64,000 nucleotides of DNA from Alphaproteobacteria bacterium (GCA_027045875.1 JALUAG010000109.1:36038-100037), one strand, 5' to 3'; shown: positions 49,883 to 58,903, counted from the stretch's first letter. Notes: generated from the sequence alone by a model not told the origin. Numbers and translations are program-made.

Positions 49883-50548
49883 TCAGAAATCGAGGTCGTC
49901 GTAGTGGGGGGCGGGTCGCAGGCCGGTGACGCGATCCATGAGCAGCGGGCGGAAGCTGGGGCGGGACTTGACCTTGGCGTACCAGTTGCGGGCGCTCTCG
50001 AAGCCCTCCCAGGGCACGCTGCCCAGATAGTCGAGCACCGAGAGATGGGCGGCGGCGGCGAGATCGGCGAGGCTCATGCGGTCGCCGGCGAGCCAGCGGC
50101 GGTCGTCGTAGAGATGGCAGATGTAGGCGAGGTGCAGGCGGATGTTGGCCGAGCCCGCGCGCAGCGCCTCGGAACTCGGGGTGCCGGCACGCTTGAGCCT
50201 CTTCAGGAGTTTCTCGCCCCAGATCGGATCGGTCACCTCGCGCCGGAACTTGACGTCGAACCAGCCCAGGAGCCGCCGTGTCTCCGCCCGTTCGGCCGGC
50301 GTCTCGCCGAGCAGGTTCGTCTCCGGGTAGGCCTCCTCCAGATATTCGACGATGGCGCGGCTGTCGCACACCACGAGGTCGCCGTCCACAAGCACCGGCA
50401 CCTCCGCCGCCGGATTGAGGGCGAGGAACTCGGGATCCTGCTCCCAGGGCGCGACCTCGACGAACTCGGTCACCAGCGCCTTCTCGAGAAGGGCGAGGCG
50501 TACCTTGCGGCTGAACGGACAGAGGGGCAGATGATAGAGTCGGAGCAT
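49883..50548 (-). CDS. glutathione S-transferase family protein
   Basis: 221 residues. The N-terminal thioredoxin fold has the CPFSRKVRLAL active-site region, with the cis-Pro segment AEVPVLVDGDLVVCDSRAIVEYLEE. The C-terminal helical domain has WFDVKFRREV and LSLADLAAAAHLS-like MSLADLAAAAHLSVLDYLG. It is probably a glutathione-dependent detoxification enzyme. It converges on the fusion gene with a 7-base gap. Confidence 0.9.
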   Translation of the reverse strand: MLRLYHLPLCPFSRKVRLALLEKALVTEFVEVAPWEQDPEFLALNPAAEVPVLVDGDLVVCDSRAIVEYLEEAYPETNLLGETPAERAETRRLLGWFDVKFRREVTDPIWGEKLLKRLKRAGTPSSEALRAGSANIRLHLAYICHLYDDRRWLAGDRMSLADLAAAAHLSVLDYLGSVPWEGFESARNWYAKVKSRPSFRPLLMDRVTGLRPAPHYDDLDF

Positions 50549-50740
50549 GGAACGCTCTCCCGGCACCGGATCGGGCTGCGGCCGCCTCGAGGCGCCGGGG
50601 AGGAAACGCCATCCGCGCGCGGGACGCAAGCGCCGGTGAGCGTCACGGGCGTCCCCGGAATTGACGTCGCACAAGGCGCCGGGCGGAGCGCGCGGGCATG
50701 CCGGAGGCGATGCCGGTAGAGCGGGAAGGAGGGCGCAGCC

Positions 50741-51397
50741 ATGCGTTTTCGGGACAGGCGGCACGCGGGACGCGAACTCGCCGAGAGGCTGGCGAAGGAG
50801 GTCGAGGGGCCGGCCGTCGTGCTGGCGCTGCCGCGGGGCGGCGTGCCGGTGGGGCTCGAGATCGCGAAGGCGCTCGGAGCTCCCCTCGATCTCGTCATGG
50901 TGCGGAAGATCGGCGCGCCCGGTCAGCCGGAGCTGGCCCTGGCGGCCGTTGCCAACGGCGACCATCCGGAGCTGGTCGTCAATCGTGACGTGATGCGCAT
51001 GGCGGGGGTCGACGAGGCCTGGCTCGAAGAGCGGAAGGCGCGGGAGCTCGAGGAGATCGCCCGCCGGCGCCGACGCTATCTCGGAGATCGGGCGCGGCCC
51101 CGGGTCGCTGGCCGCACGGCGATCGTGGTCGACGACGGCATCGCCACCGGTGCCACGATGCTGGCGGCACTCAGGGCGGTGCGGCGGGCGGGCCCCCGCG
51201 AACTCGTGCTGGCGGTGCCGGTGGCCCCGCCCGATACGATCGCGCGGCTGCGGCCGGAGACCGATCGCATCGTCTGTCTCCACACGCCGCGCGACTTCGT
51301 GGCGGTCGGTCAGTTCTACGAGGATTTCACCCAGACGAGCGACGAGGAGGTGATCGCGGCCCTCGCGGCCGCACCGGCGACGGGGGAGGAGGCATGA
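50741..51397 (+). CDS. phosphoribosyltransferase (COG1926 type)
   Basis: 218 residues. The PRPP-binding motif TAIVVDDGIATGATM is intact. The N-terminus FRDRRHAGRELAERL and LALPRGGVPVGLEIAKAL, then VRKIGAPGQPELALAAV, match the COG1926 predicted phosphoribosyltransferases. The substrate base is unknown. It overlaps pncB as ATGA and is part of a small salvage-type group. The ATG follows GAAGGAGGG. Confidence 0.88.
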   Translation: MRFRDRRHAGRELAERLAKEVEGPAVVLALPRGGVPVGLEIAKALGAPLDLVMVRKIGAPGQPELALAAVANGDHPELVVNRDVMRMAGVDEAWLEERKARELEEIARRRRRYLGDRARPRVAGRTAIVVDDGIATGATMLAALRAVRRAGPRELVLAVPVAPPDTIARLRPETDRIVCLHTPRDFVAVGQFYEDFTQTSDEEVIAALAAAPATGEEA

Positions 51398-52773
51398 GCG
51401 CGACGGAAGGCGGTCCGGACCGGTCCCTCTACGGCCTCGACATCCTGGCGACGCCGCTGCTGACCGATCTCTACGAGCTCAACATGTTCGACGCCTATCT
51501 CGAAGCCGGGATGACGGAGACCGCCGTCTTCGAGTTCTTCGTGCGCAAGCTGCCGCCCTGCCGCAACTTCCTGGTGACGGCGGGGCTCGAGCAGGTGGTG
51601 CGCTTTCTCGAGGGGGCGCGGTTCGGGGAGGCGGAGCTCGACTGGCTGCGGCGCAGCGGCCGCTTCTCCGAGCGGGCCATCGACCGCCTCGCCGCCTTCC
51701 GTTTCGCCGGCGACGTCGACGCCATGCCCGAGGGGACCGTCTTCTTCGCCGACGAGCCGGTGCTGCGGATCACGGCGCCGCTGCCCGAGGCGCAGTTCCT
51801 CGAGACCCGCATCATCAATCTCCTGCATTTCCAGATCCTGATCGCCAGCAAGGCGGTGAGGATGGTGCTGGCGGCGGGCGAGGATCGGACGCTGATCGAT
51901 TTCGGGCTGCGCCGGGCGCACGGCGCCGAGGCCGGCCTGCTGGCGGCACGGGCGGCCTATCTCGCCGGTTTCGCCGGCACCGCCACCATCCCGGCCGAGC
52001 CCGCCTTCGGCATCCCGATCTTCGGCACCATGGCCCATTCCTTCATCCAGGCCCACGACGACGAGACCGAGGCCTTTCTGCACTTCGCCCGCGCGCGGCC
52101 GGCTTCGGTCGTGCTGCTGCTCGACACCTACGACACCGAGGCGGCGGCACGGAAGGTGGTCGCGCTGGCGCCGCGTCTCGCCGCGGAAGGGATCGCCGTC
52201 GGCGGGGTGCGGCTCGATTCCGGTGATCTCGCCGCGCACGCCCGCCGCGTGCGCCGGATCCTGGACGAAGGTGGGCTGCGGGAGGTGCGCATCTTCGCGA
52301 GCGGCGGGGTCGACGAGCATCTGATCGCGACGCATCGGGCATCGGGCGCCCCGATCGACGGCTACGGCATCGGCACCAGCCTCACGACGTCCAACGACTG
52401 GGCGTCGCTGGACTGCGCCTACAAGCTCCAGGAATACGCCGGAAAGCCGCGGCGCAAGCGCTCCGAGGGCAAGGCCACCCTGCCGGGGCGCAAGCAGGTG
52501 TGGCGTCGTTTCGACGCGGACGGGCGCATGGTCGGCGATACCATCGCGCTGCTCGAGGAGCCGGGGGAGGGCGAACCGCTGTTGCAGCCGGTGATGCGCG
52601 GTGGCCGGACGGTGGCCCCGCTGCCCTCGCTCGAGGCGGCGCGAGGGCGGCTCGCGCGGGAGCTCCGCCGGCTGCCCGCCGGCCTTCGCGGTCTCGCCAC
52701 CGACCACTCCTACCCGGTGACCGTCTCGCCCGGTCTCGAGCGGCTGGTCGCCTCGGTGAACTCTCAACCGTAG
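51394..52773 (+). CDS. pncB: nicotinate phosphoribosyltransferase
   Basis: 459 residues. It makes nicotinate mononucleotide from nicotinate and PRPP in NAD salvage. Conserved segments are ATPLLTDLYELNMFDAYLEAGM, FFVRKLPPCRNFLVTAGLEQ, FGLRRAHGAEAGL, GTMAHSFIQAHDDE (with the catalytic-His region) and LDSGDLAAHARRVR. The PncB group with a YxxxxxYxxEL start is recognised. It overlaps the PRT gene by four bases, linking PRPP use with NAD supply. Confidence 0.92.
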   Translation: MSATEGGPDRSLYGLDILATPLLTDLYELNMFDAYLEAGMTETAVFEFFVRKLPPCRNFLVTAGLEQVVRFLEGARFGEAELDWLRRSGRFSERAIDRLAAFRFAGDVDAMPEGTVFFADEPVLRITAPLPEAQFLETRIINLLHFQILIASKAVRMVLAAGEDRTLIDFGLRRAHGAEAGLLAARAAYLAGFAGTATIPAEPAFGIPIFGTMAHSFIQAHDDETEAFLHFARARPASVVLLLDTYDTEAAARKVVALAPRLAAEGIAVGGVRLDSGDLAAHARRVRRILDEGGLREVRIFASGGVDEHLIATHRASGAPIDGYGIGTSLTTSNDWASLDCAYKLQEYAGKPRRKRSEGKATLPGRKQVWRRFDADGRMVGDTIALLEEPGEGEPLLQPVMRGGRTVAPLPSLEAARGRLARELRRLPAGLRGLATDHSYPVTVSPGLERLVASVNSQP

Positions 52774-52851
52774 CACAGGGCGGTCGCGGGGGCGGCCACG
52801 CCACCATCGCGGAACTTTGCGCCGGGGTGGGCGCGTGGCAAGGATGCGGGC

Positions 52852-53871
52852 ATGCAGGACGGCGACGCGGCAGCGACCGATGCGATCGTGCGGGCGCTCT
52901 CCGACCCCGCCACCTACGGCGAGGAGGGCAGGGGCGGCGTCGAGACCCGCGAAACCCACATGTCCTGGGTGTTCCTGACCGCGACCCACGCCTACAAGCT
53001 CAAGAAGCCGGTCCGCTTCCCCTTCCTCGATCTGTCGACGCTCGCGGCCCGCGAACGCCATTGCCGGCGCGAACTGGAACTCAACCGCCGCCTCGCGGGC
53101 TGGGTCTACCTGGATGTGCTGCCGGTGGTGCGGACAGGCACGCGCATCACCATCGGCGGCGAGGGGGAGGTCCTCGACCAGGTGGTGCGGATGCGACGTC
53201 TCGACGAATCGCGCATGCTCGATGCGGTCCTGGCGCGCCGCCGGCCGGCGATGGCCGAGATCGCGCCCGCCGCCGAACTCCTCGCGCGTTTCCTCGCGAC
53301 GGCGCCGCCCGTGCCGCGTCGGATCGACGACCATCTCGGTGTCATGGCGCGCGAACTCGCCCTCGACCTCGCCGCCTTCGCCCGCGCCGAGGTGCCGCTG
53401 CCCGAGCGCACGGTGGAACGGGTGATGGGCCGCCTGATGCGGGCGCTCGAGCCCGGGCGCGAGCGCTTCGCCGCCCGCCTCGCCGCCGGCCGCATCAAGG
53501 ACGCCCACGGCGATCTGCGGCCCGAGCACGTCCATCTCGGCCGGCCGCCGGCGATCATCGACTGTCTCGAATTCTCGGACGAGCTGCGGATCCGGGATAC
53601 CGCCGACGAGCTGGCCTTCCTCGCCCTCGAATGCGAGCGGCTGGGCGCTCCCGCCACCGGCGAACTGTTCGTGGCGATCTACGAGAGGATCGCCGGCGAC
53701 CGGCCGGGCCCCTGGCTCTACGCCTTCTACAAGGGATACCGGGCGGCCCAGCGGGCACGCCTCGCCGTCTGGCACATGGCCGAGCCGGGCAGCCGGCCGG
53801 TCTCCCACTGGCTGCGGCGGGCGCGCGTCTATCTGAAGCTCGCGGACCGCTATACCGCGATGCTGGGCTGA
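52852..53871 (+). CDS. aminoglycoside-phosphotransferase-like kinase (COG2187)
   Basis: 339 residues. Kinase-like APH fold: THMSWVFLTATHAYKLKKPVRFPFLDLS near the start (Lys for ATP), then KDAHGDLRPEHVHLGRPPAIIDCLEFSDELR in short blocks, with catalytic Asp in HGDL and metal Asp in IIDCLEF. This belongs to COG2187 uncharacterised kinases, often with an N-terminal sugar-kinase-like extra domain, absent here. The substrate is unknown. Its last 22 bases overlap the convergent prs-like gene. Confidence 0.85.
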   Translation: MQDGDAAATDAIVRALSDPATYGEEGRGGVETRETHMSWVFLTATHAYKLKKPVRFPFLDLSTLAARERHCRRELELNRRLAGWVYLDVLPVVRTGTRITIGGEGEVLDQVVRMRRLDESRMLDAVLARRRPAMAEIAPAAELLARFLATAPPVPRRIDDHLGVMARELALDLAAFARAEVPLPERTVERVMGRLMRALEPGRERFAARLAAGRIKDAHGDLRPEHVHLGRPPAIIDCLEFSDELRIRDTADELAFLALECERLGAPATGELFVAIYERIAGDRPGPWLYAFYKGYRAAQRARLAVWHMAEPGSRPVSHWLRRARVYLKLADRYTAMLG

Positions 53872-54854
53872 GGCCCCTCGCGCATCAGCTCGGTCAACGA
53901 GCCGCCCTCGTGCAGCCGGCGGATGGCCTCGGCCAGGAGCGGGGCGATCCCGACGATCGTCAGGTGGCGGGCGGCGATCTCGGCCGGCAGCCGGAAGGGG
54001 GGCAGGCTGTCGGTCACCAGGAGACCGTCGAAACCCGCCTTCGGCAGCACCTCGGCGGCCGGCGGGTTGAACAGCCCGTGGGTCACGCAGGCGAGGACCC
54101 GGGTCGTCCCCTCGCGGCGGAGCGCAGCCGCCGTCCGCGCGAGGGTGGTGCCGGAGCTCACGAGATCGTCGAGGATCACCGCCGTCCGTCCCGCCACCTC
54201 GCCGACCACCGCATCGCCGGTGACCTTCCCCTCGCTGCGCTTCTTCTGCAGAAACGCCAGCGGCACCGTCTCCCCGAGCCGTTCCTCCAGCAGTTCGCGC
54301 AGCGCCTCGGCACGCTTGGCACCCCCCGCGTCGGGCGAGACGACGACGGGCACGCCGCCTCCAAGGCGCGGCAGCAGGGCGGCCACGAACAGCGGGCGGG
54401 CGGTGAGATTGATCGATTCGATGCGAAAGGCGTTCTGGAAGGCCGCCAGATTGTGCACGTCCAGGGTCACCACACGGTGAACGCCCACCGCCTCCATCAC
54501 CTGGGCGACGTAGCGGGTGGTCACGGGATCGCGCGGCTTGGTCTGCCGGTCCTTGCGGGCGTAGGCGAGATAGGGGACGACGGTCGTGATCCGTCCGGCG
54601 CCGTTCTCGGCCAGGGCGCCGCAGAAGAAGAGCAGGCGGCAGAGCTTGTCGTTGGCGCTCGCCCCGGGTTCGCCCCACAGGCCGTGGAGGACGAAGACGT
54701 CGCGCCCCCGCACCGACACCAGCGGCCGTGCCTTGTGCTCGCCGTCCTCGAATTCGCGTTCCTCGTGCGGCGCCAGCCCGAGGCCGAGCGCTTCGGCGAC
54801 CCGTTCGCCGAGCTCGCGGCTGCGGGCGAGGGCGAACAGCAGCGGACCGGACAT
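53850..54854 (-). CDS. ribose-phosphate diphosphokinase-like protein (second-type Prs)
   Basis: 334 residues. It makes PRPP from ribose 5-phosphate and ATP. The signature VVVSPDAGGAKRAEAL, the PRPP loop AVILDDLVSSGTTLART and the flexible-loop YARKDRQTKPRDPVT are present; the catalytic-like H is in LDVHN. It differs from the canonical Prs (which has DLHAxQIQGFF). It is therefore a divergent paralogue, likely working with the adjacent pncB and phosphoribosyltransferase genes. The canonical prs is not in the window. Confidence 0.88.
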   Translation of the reverse strand: MSGPLLFALARSRELGERVAEALGLGLAPHEEREFEDGEHKARPLVSVRGRDVFVLHGLWGEPGASANDKLCRLLFFCGALAENGAGRITTVVPYLAYARKDRQTKPRDPVTTRYVAQVMEAVGVHRVVTLDVHNLAAFQNAFRIESINLTARPLFVAALLPRLGGGVPVVVSPDAGGAKRAEALRELLEERLGETVPLAFLQKKRSEGKVTGDAVVGEVAGRTAVILDDLVSSGTTLARTAAALRREGTTRVLACVTHGLFNPPAAEVLPKAGFDGLLVTDSLPPFRLPAEIAARHLTIVGIAPLLAEAIRRLHEGGSLTELMREGPQPSIAV

Positions 54855-54894
54855 GCCTCGCTCCCCGGAAGAACCCCCGCCGTTTCATTAACAT

Positions 54895-54911
54895 GCGGGC
54901 GGGTCGCCCGC
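54895..54911. repeat. 7-bp inverted repeat upstream of the toxin-like gene
   Basis: GCGGGCG-GGT-CGCCCGC is a perfect inverted repeat in the divergent prs-like/toxin spacer, just upstream of the candidate promoter. It could be an operator. Confidence 0.35.
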
Positions 54912-54921
54912 GAGTATCTCC

Positions 54922-54950
54922 TTGTCGGCGACGGACGGCTCCAATATGCT
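54922..54950 (+). promoter_or_regulatory. candidate sigma70 promoter of the toxin-like operon
   Basis: TTGTCG (54922-54927), a 17-base spacer and TATGCT (54945-54950) match sigma70 elements 4 of 6 each. The start codon lies about 70 bases downstream. Confidence 0.5.
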
Positions 54951-55021
54951 GCGCTCCACATCAACCATCGGTAGGGAAGAGGGCGCCGGTCGGCGGCTGC
55001 CCGTAACGCGGAGGCGCGGAC

Positions 55022-58000
55022 ATGGCTTCCCGACGGTCGATGGCTGTGCGTCGGTGGTTTCACCTCGCTCTCGCCCTCTCCCTCGCGTGGGTGCAGACCG
55101 TGACGACCACGGTCGCCGCCCAAGGCGCGCGCACGGCGCAGGACCGCCAGCTCGCCGAACGCGCCGCCGCCTTCCTGCGCGGCGTGCGCCGTTCCCGCAC
55201 GACGCTGGACGCGACGCGCTTCGATCCCGAGGCACTGGCGCGCCGTTTCGGCGAGGACTGGCGGGCGGCCTTTCGCTTCCTGCGTGACGAGATCGCCCTC
55301 GTACCCTATCGCGGCACGCTGCGCTTCGCCCGCGGAACCCTTCTGTCCCGGGCCGGCAACGCCTGCGATCGCGCGCTGCTGCTGGCGGCGCTGTTGCGCC
55401 CTACCGGCTTCGCGGTCCGTTTCGCGCGCGCCCGTCTCGACGCCGACACGGTGGACCGGCTGCGGCAGGCGATCGACCGGCCGCGGACGAGCGCCACGCG
55501 CCCCCTCGCCGTCGACCCGTTCGATCCCGAGCTCGCGGCCTTGTTCGCTGCCGCCGGGATCGACGAGGCGACCTTCCGCGAGGCCGTCGCGACCACGACC
55601 GAGCGCGCGCGGGCGCTGGCGAGCGCGATGGCGGAGGATCTCGCCTTTGCCGATGACCGTCTGCGCCGTCTGTTCGCCGACGCACCGACTCCGGACCCGC
55701 AGGCGATCGAGACCCGCGTTCGCGAGGCGCTGGCGGATCATTGCTGGTTGCAGCTCGAGACCGGGCAGGGCTGGATCGACCTCGATCCCTCCCTTCCCGA
55801 GCTCGAACCGGGCGAGCGCCTGGCCGAACCCGCCACCGTGAGCGGGACGTTGCCGACCGAGCTCGCCCCGAACCTCGGGCTGCGCGTCGTGCTGCACCGG
55901 CGGGAGGGGCAGGAGAGGAAGAGCGAGACCCTGCTCGAGAAGCGCTTTGCGCTCGACGACGCCTTCACCGAGCTCCGCTTGCTGGTGACGCCCGAGATCC
56001 GCGACGGACGTCTCGCGGAGGCGCTGCTGGCGGGCGAATACCGCGAAGGCTTCGACGTCTACGTGCCGGTCCTGTTCTACGAAGGCGGGCAGGAGCCGGG
56101 GCGCCCCTTCGGCCTCGACGGGCGCACGGTGTCGGAGGACCAGCAGATCCGCTCCGCGACCCGTATGGGCGAAACGGTGGGCGACCTCTTCGGGGGCGCG
56201 CTCGGAGCGCTGAGCGAGGCGCTCGACGAGCCGGAACCCGATCTTCCGCCCGAAAGCGTCTTCGACGGGCTGGAGCTCGTGCTCGAGATGGAACTTCCGG
56301 ACGGTTCGGTGCGGACCGCGCGCCGGCTGCTGACCGAGCCCGCGCCGGAAGAGGAGCTGCGCTGGACGCTGTTCTCGACCGCCGATCTGCTCGCCTCGGC
56401 TTCCCGGGTATCGCGCGCGTTCTATCGCCTCGCGGAGATCGCCACCTTCCAGGGGGCGAAACCGCTGATCGCCGCCGCGCTCCGGGAAGCGCCCGCTTCC
56501 CGTCTCGATCGGCTGCTCGATTCCACCTGGCTGCCCGCCCTCCAGCTCTGGGAGTTCGCCCATCTGCGCTCGGTCTTCGGCGAGTACGCGATGGCCGAAG
56601 CCTTCCCCGACCTCGTGGCGGTGCCCGATGGCCCGGCCCTGTTCGCGCTCCATCGCCGGATCGCCGTGGCCGGGGACTGGCTGCGAACGCGGCTCGTCTA
56701 CGACCTCGTGTTCGACCGCCGGCTGGTGCTGCCTCGTACCGCCGGCGACGCGGCGGATCTCGTCGAGGCGGCGCGCACCGTTTCCCTTCTGGACAACCTG
56801 CTCGAGCACCGGCTCGCCGGCGGGGACAGGGCCGCGAGCGGCGTCACGATGCTGGCCGCGGCCGAGGCCACGGGGACGCCGCTCCTCCTGCTGCGGGCGC
56901 CGGCGGAGGTGGAACGGCTCGGGGAAATCCCCTCCTATGCCCGCGCACGGATCGCCGAGGCGCTTCGCGGAGGAGCCTGGATCGCGGCGCCGCCCGAGCC
57001 CCTGGAGTGGCGCGGCGAGCGCCGGTTCGCCTACTGGCGCTACGATCCCGCGACGGGCTCGCTGCTCGCACTGGGCGCCGACGGCACGGGCCAGGCGATG
57101 GCCGAATACAGCACCCAGATCAAGCTGATCGCGGTGGGGACCGTCGTCGGCTGCTCGGTGAGCGCCGTCATGGGCGACGTGCGCTCGGTCGGCGACATGG
57201 CGCGCTGCCTCGTGATCGGTGCCATCGTGGGCATCATCGTCGGCGGGGCGGTGACCTGGCTCGGCACGAAGCTGGGCTGGTTCGGCGCCACCGCGCAGAC
57301 GGCGGTCGGGGCCGGTGTCGAGACGGCGGCGACCACCGCCGCCAATCGCAGTCTGGCGAGCGCCGCGGTAGCGGCACGCGAGCGCGCTCCCTCCGGGCGA
57401 CCCCGGGGCACCGTCCGGGGCGAATCGACGCCGGCCACGAAGCTGGCCGCCGCCGCCGAGGCCCTCTCGGGCGGGCGCCTCGCCGACGGGGTGACCTCCT
57501 CTGCCGGGGGCGCGGCGGGCGATCCCGTCTACCGGGGTACAGACATGCGGATCCGGCGGGGCACGGCGATGACGGCGGCGGCCGAGCCCGGCGCGGCAGC
57601 CGCTCCCGGCAGGCGGGGGAGCGCCTCTTCGGCGGGAAGCGGCGAGCCCGGCGGCGGAACGCTGCTGGGACGGAGGATGGCGGCGGCGGAGGAGGGTGGC
57701 CCGGGGCCCGGTGCTTCCTCGGCCGACGATCCGTCGCCGAATCCCCCGAAGGGCATTCCGAGCGAGCTCCACGGGCGCGACTTCGAGTTCGCCACGCCGA
57801 CCCCGAAGCCGCCGCCGGCGAGCGAGCAGATCCCGCCCAGCCTGCGCAAGATCGAGCATTTCAAGCCGCTCGTGGAGGCGGTGGAGGCGACCAATCTGCC
57901 GATGCAGGAGATCGCCAAGCTCAAGACCCTGGCGCGGGCGCACAAGAAGATCATCGTCACCCGCAAGGTCAACCCGCACGCTCGCCGCTGGTACGAGCAG

Positions 58001-58903
58001 GGGGCGGTGGGCAAGGACATCAACATGAAGGGGAAGTCCGCGAACCGCGGCGCGATCGCCGGTCTCATCCCCGAAGACCAGGCGTTCAGCAAGCTCTACG
58101 ACAAGGTGGCGACGGCCCGCACCGAGGCGGAGCGGGCGGCGGCCTGGCAGAAGATCGCCGAGTACAACGCCAAGGTGCAGAAGGCGGTGAAGGAAGGCGG
58201 CTACGAGTTCGTACCCTTCGAGGTGGAGGGGCGGAAGGTGGGCGTCTACGAGAAGGGCAACAAGGTCTACCAGGCCTACGAGAAGGGCGGTGTCCTATAC
58301 GACGCGGCGACCCGCCGCCCCATCGGCGACCCCGCTGAATTCGCGCGCATCAAGGATCTGCGGGTGGTCGGCAAGAAGGTGGACGGCGAGACCCGCTACG
58401 TGACCGCCGACATCGACCTCGATTACGTGATCGAAAATCCGGCGGCGCCCGAGCAGCGGCTCATCAAGTGGAAGCCCGAGGAGGGCGACACCCTGGGGAA
58501 CCGCACCCCGCGCCAGGAGGCCCTGCTGGAAGGCGCCCGCAACCTGTCGCAGGGTCCCGGGGATTCGCCGAAGATCCTGCACGGGGCGGAGCAGCTCAAT
58601 CCCTTCCCGGAGAAGCTCACCCCGAGCGAGTTCCCGAAGCTCGTGGTGTTCGACGACGGTCGCGTGGCGACGCTCAAGAACCCCTACGACCAGTGGAAGC
58701 TGCTGCGGGATCTGAAGCAGCAGGGCTACCGCATCGAGCTGAGCAAGGAGATCCGCGAGGCCTACGGCTGGCCCGACGACTGGTGGCAACGCATGCCCGA
58801 CGCGGTCTCCCCCTGGGCGCCCGGTGCCGGCGACCGGCCTCGGCGCCGGCCCCCGCGCCGCCCTTCGCGGCGCCGTCTCCGTCGCCTTCCCGCCGCCGCC
58901 TGA
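55022..58903 (+). CDS. exported transglutaminase-like / ExoY-CyaA-EF-type nucleotidyl cyclase fusion
   Basis: 1293 residues. An N-terminal signal with a twin-Arg-like RRWFH (1-34) leads to a transglutaminase-like domain with C115 (GNACDRA), H240 (DHCWLQL) and D255 (DLDP). A large uncharacterised middle follows, then two hydrophobic segments (about 693-760) and a Gly/Ala/Pro linker. The C-terminal domain (941-1260) matches class II nucleotidyl cyclases (ExoY, CyaA, edema factor). R981 (TRKVNP), K998 and K1005 with spacing 7 (GKDINMKGKSA), K1024, D1130 and D1132 (TADIDLD), and H1187 and N1193 (HGAEQLNPFPE) align with EF R329, K346, K353, K372, D491, D493, H577, N583. EF His351 is Lys1003, as in ExoY. 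GGAGG precedes the ATG. Family match is strong; function is inference. Confidence 0.85.
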   Translation: MASRRSMAVRRWFHLALALSLAWVQTVTTTVAAQGARTAQDRQLAERAAAFLRGVRRSRTTLDATRFDPEALARRFGEDWRAAFRFLRDEIALVPYRGTLRFARGTLLSRAGNACDRALLLAALLRPTGFAVRFARARLDADTVDRLRQAIDRPRTSATRPLAVDPFDPELAALFAAAGIDEATFREAVATTTERARALASAMAEDLAFADDRLRRLFADAPTPDPQAIETRVREALADHCWLQLETGQGWIDLDPSLPELEPGERLAEPATVSGTLPTELAPNLGLRVVLHRREGQERKSETLLEKRFALDDAFTELRLLVTPEIRDGRLAEALLAGEYREGFDVYVPVLFYEGGQEPGRPFGLDGRTVSEDQQIRSATRMGETVGDLFGGALGALSEALDEPEPDLPPESVFDGLELVLEMELPDGSVRTARRLLTEPAPEEELRWTLFSTADLLASASRVSRAFYRLAEIATFQGAKPLIAAALREAPASRLDRLLDSTWLPALQLWEFAHLRSVFGEYAMAEAFPDLVAVPDGPALFALHRRIAVAGDWLRTRLVYDLVFDRRLVLPRTAGDAADLVEAARTVSLLDNLLEHRLAGGDRAASGVTMLAAAEATGTPLLLLRAPAEVERLGEIPSYARARIAEALRGGAWIAAPPEPLEWRGERRFAYWRYDPATGSLLALGADGTGQAMAEYSTQIKLIAVGTVVGCSVSAVMGDVRSVGDMARCLVIGAIVGIIVGGAVTWLGTKLGWFGATAQTAVGAGVETAATTAANRSLASAAVAARERAPSGRPRGTVRGESTPATKLAAAAEALSGGRLADGVTSSAGGAAGDPVYRGTDMRIRRGTAMTAAAEPGAAAAPGRRGSASSAGSGEPGGGTLLGRRMAAAEEGGPGPGASSADDPSPNPPKGIPSELHGRDFEFATPTPKPPPASEQIPPSLRKIEHFKPLVEAVEATNLPMQEIAKLKTLARAHKKIIVTRKVNPHARRWYEQGAVGKDINMKGKSANRGAIAGLIPEDQAFSKLYDKVATARTEAERAAAWQKIAEYNAKVQKAVKEGGYEFVPFEVEGRKVGVYEKGNKVYQAYEKGGVLYDAATRRPIGDPAEFARIKDLRVVGKKVDGETRYVTADIDLDYVIENPAAPEQRLIKWKPEEGDTLGNRTPRQEALLEGARNLSQGPGDSPKILHGAEQLNPFPEKLTPSEFPKLVVFDDGRVATLKNPYDQWKLLRDLKQQGYRIELSKEIREAYGWPDDWWQRMPDAVSPWAPGAGDRPRRRPPRRPSRRRLRRLPAAA

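Noticed and set aside
55022..58903. Class III adenylate cyclase as the C-terminal domain
   Set aside because: No class III catalytic motifs were found; the K-x6-K, DxD and H-x5-N pattern fits only the ExoY/CyaA/EF class.
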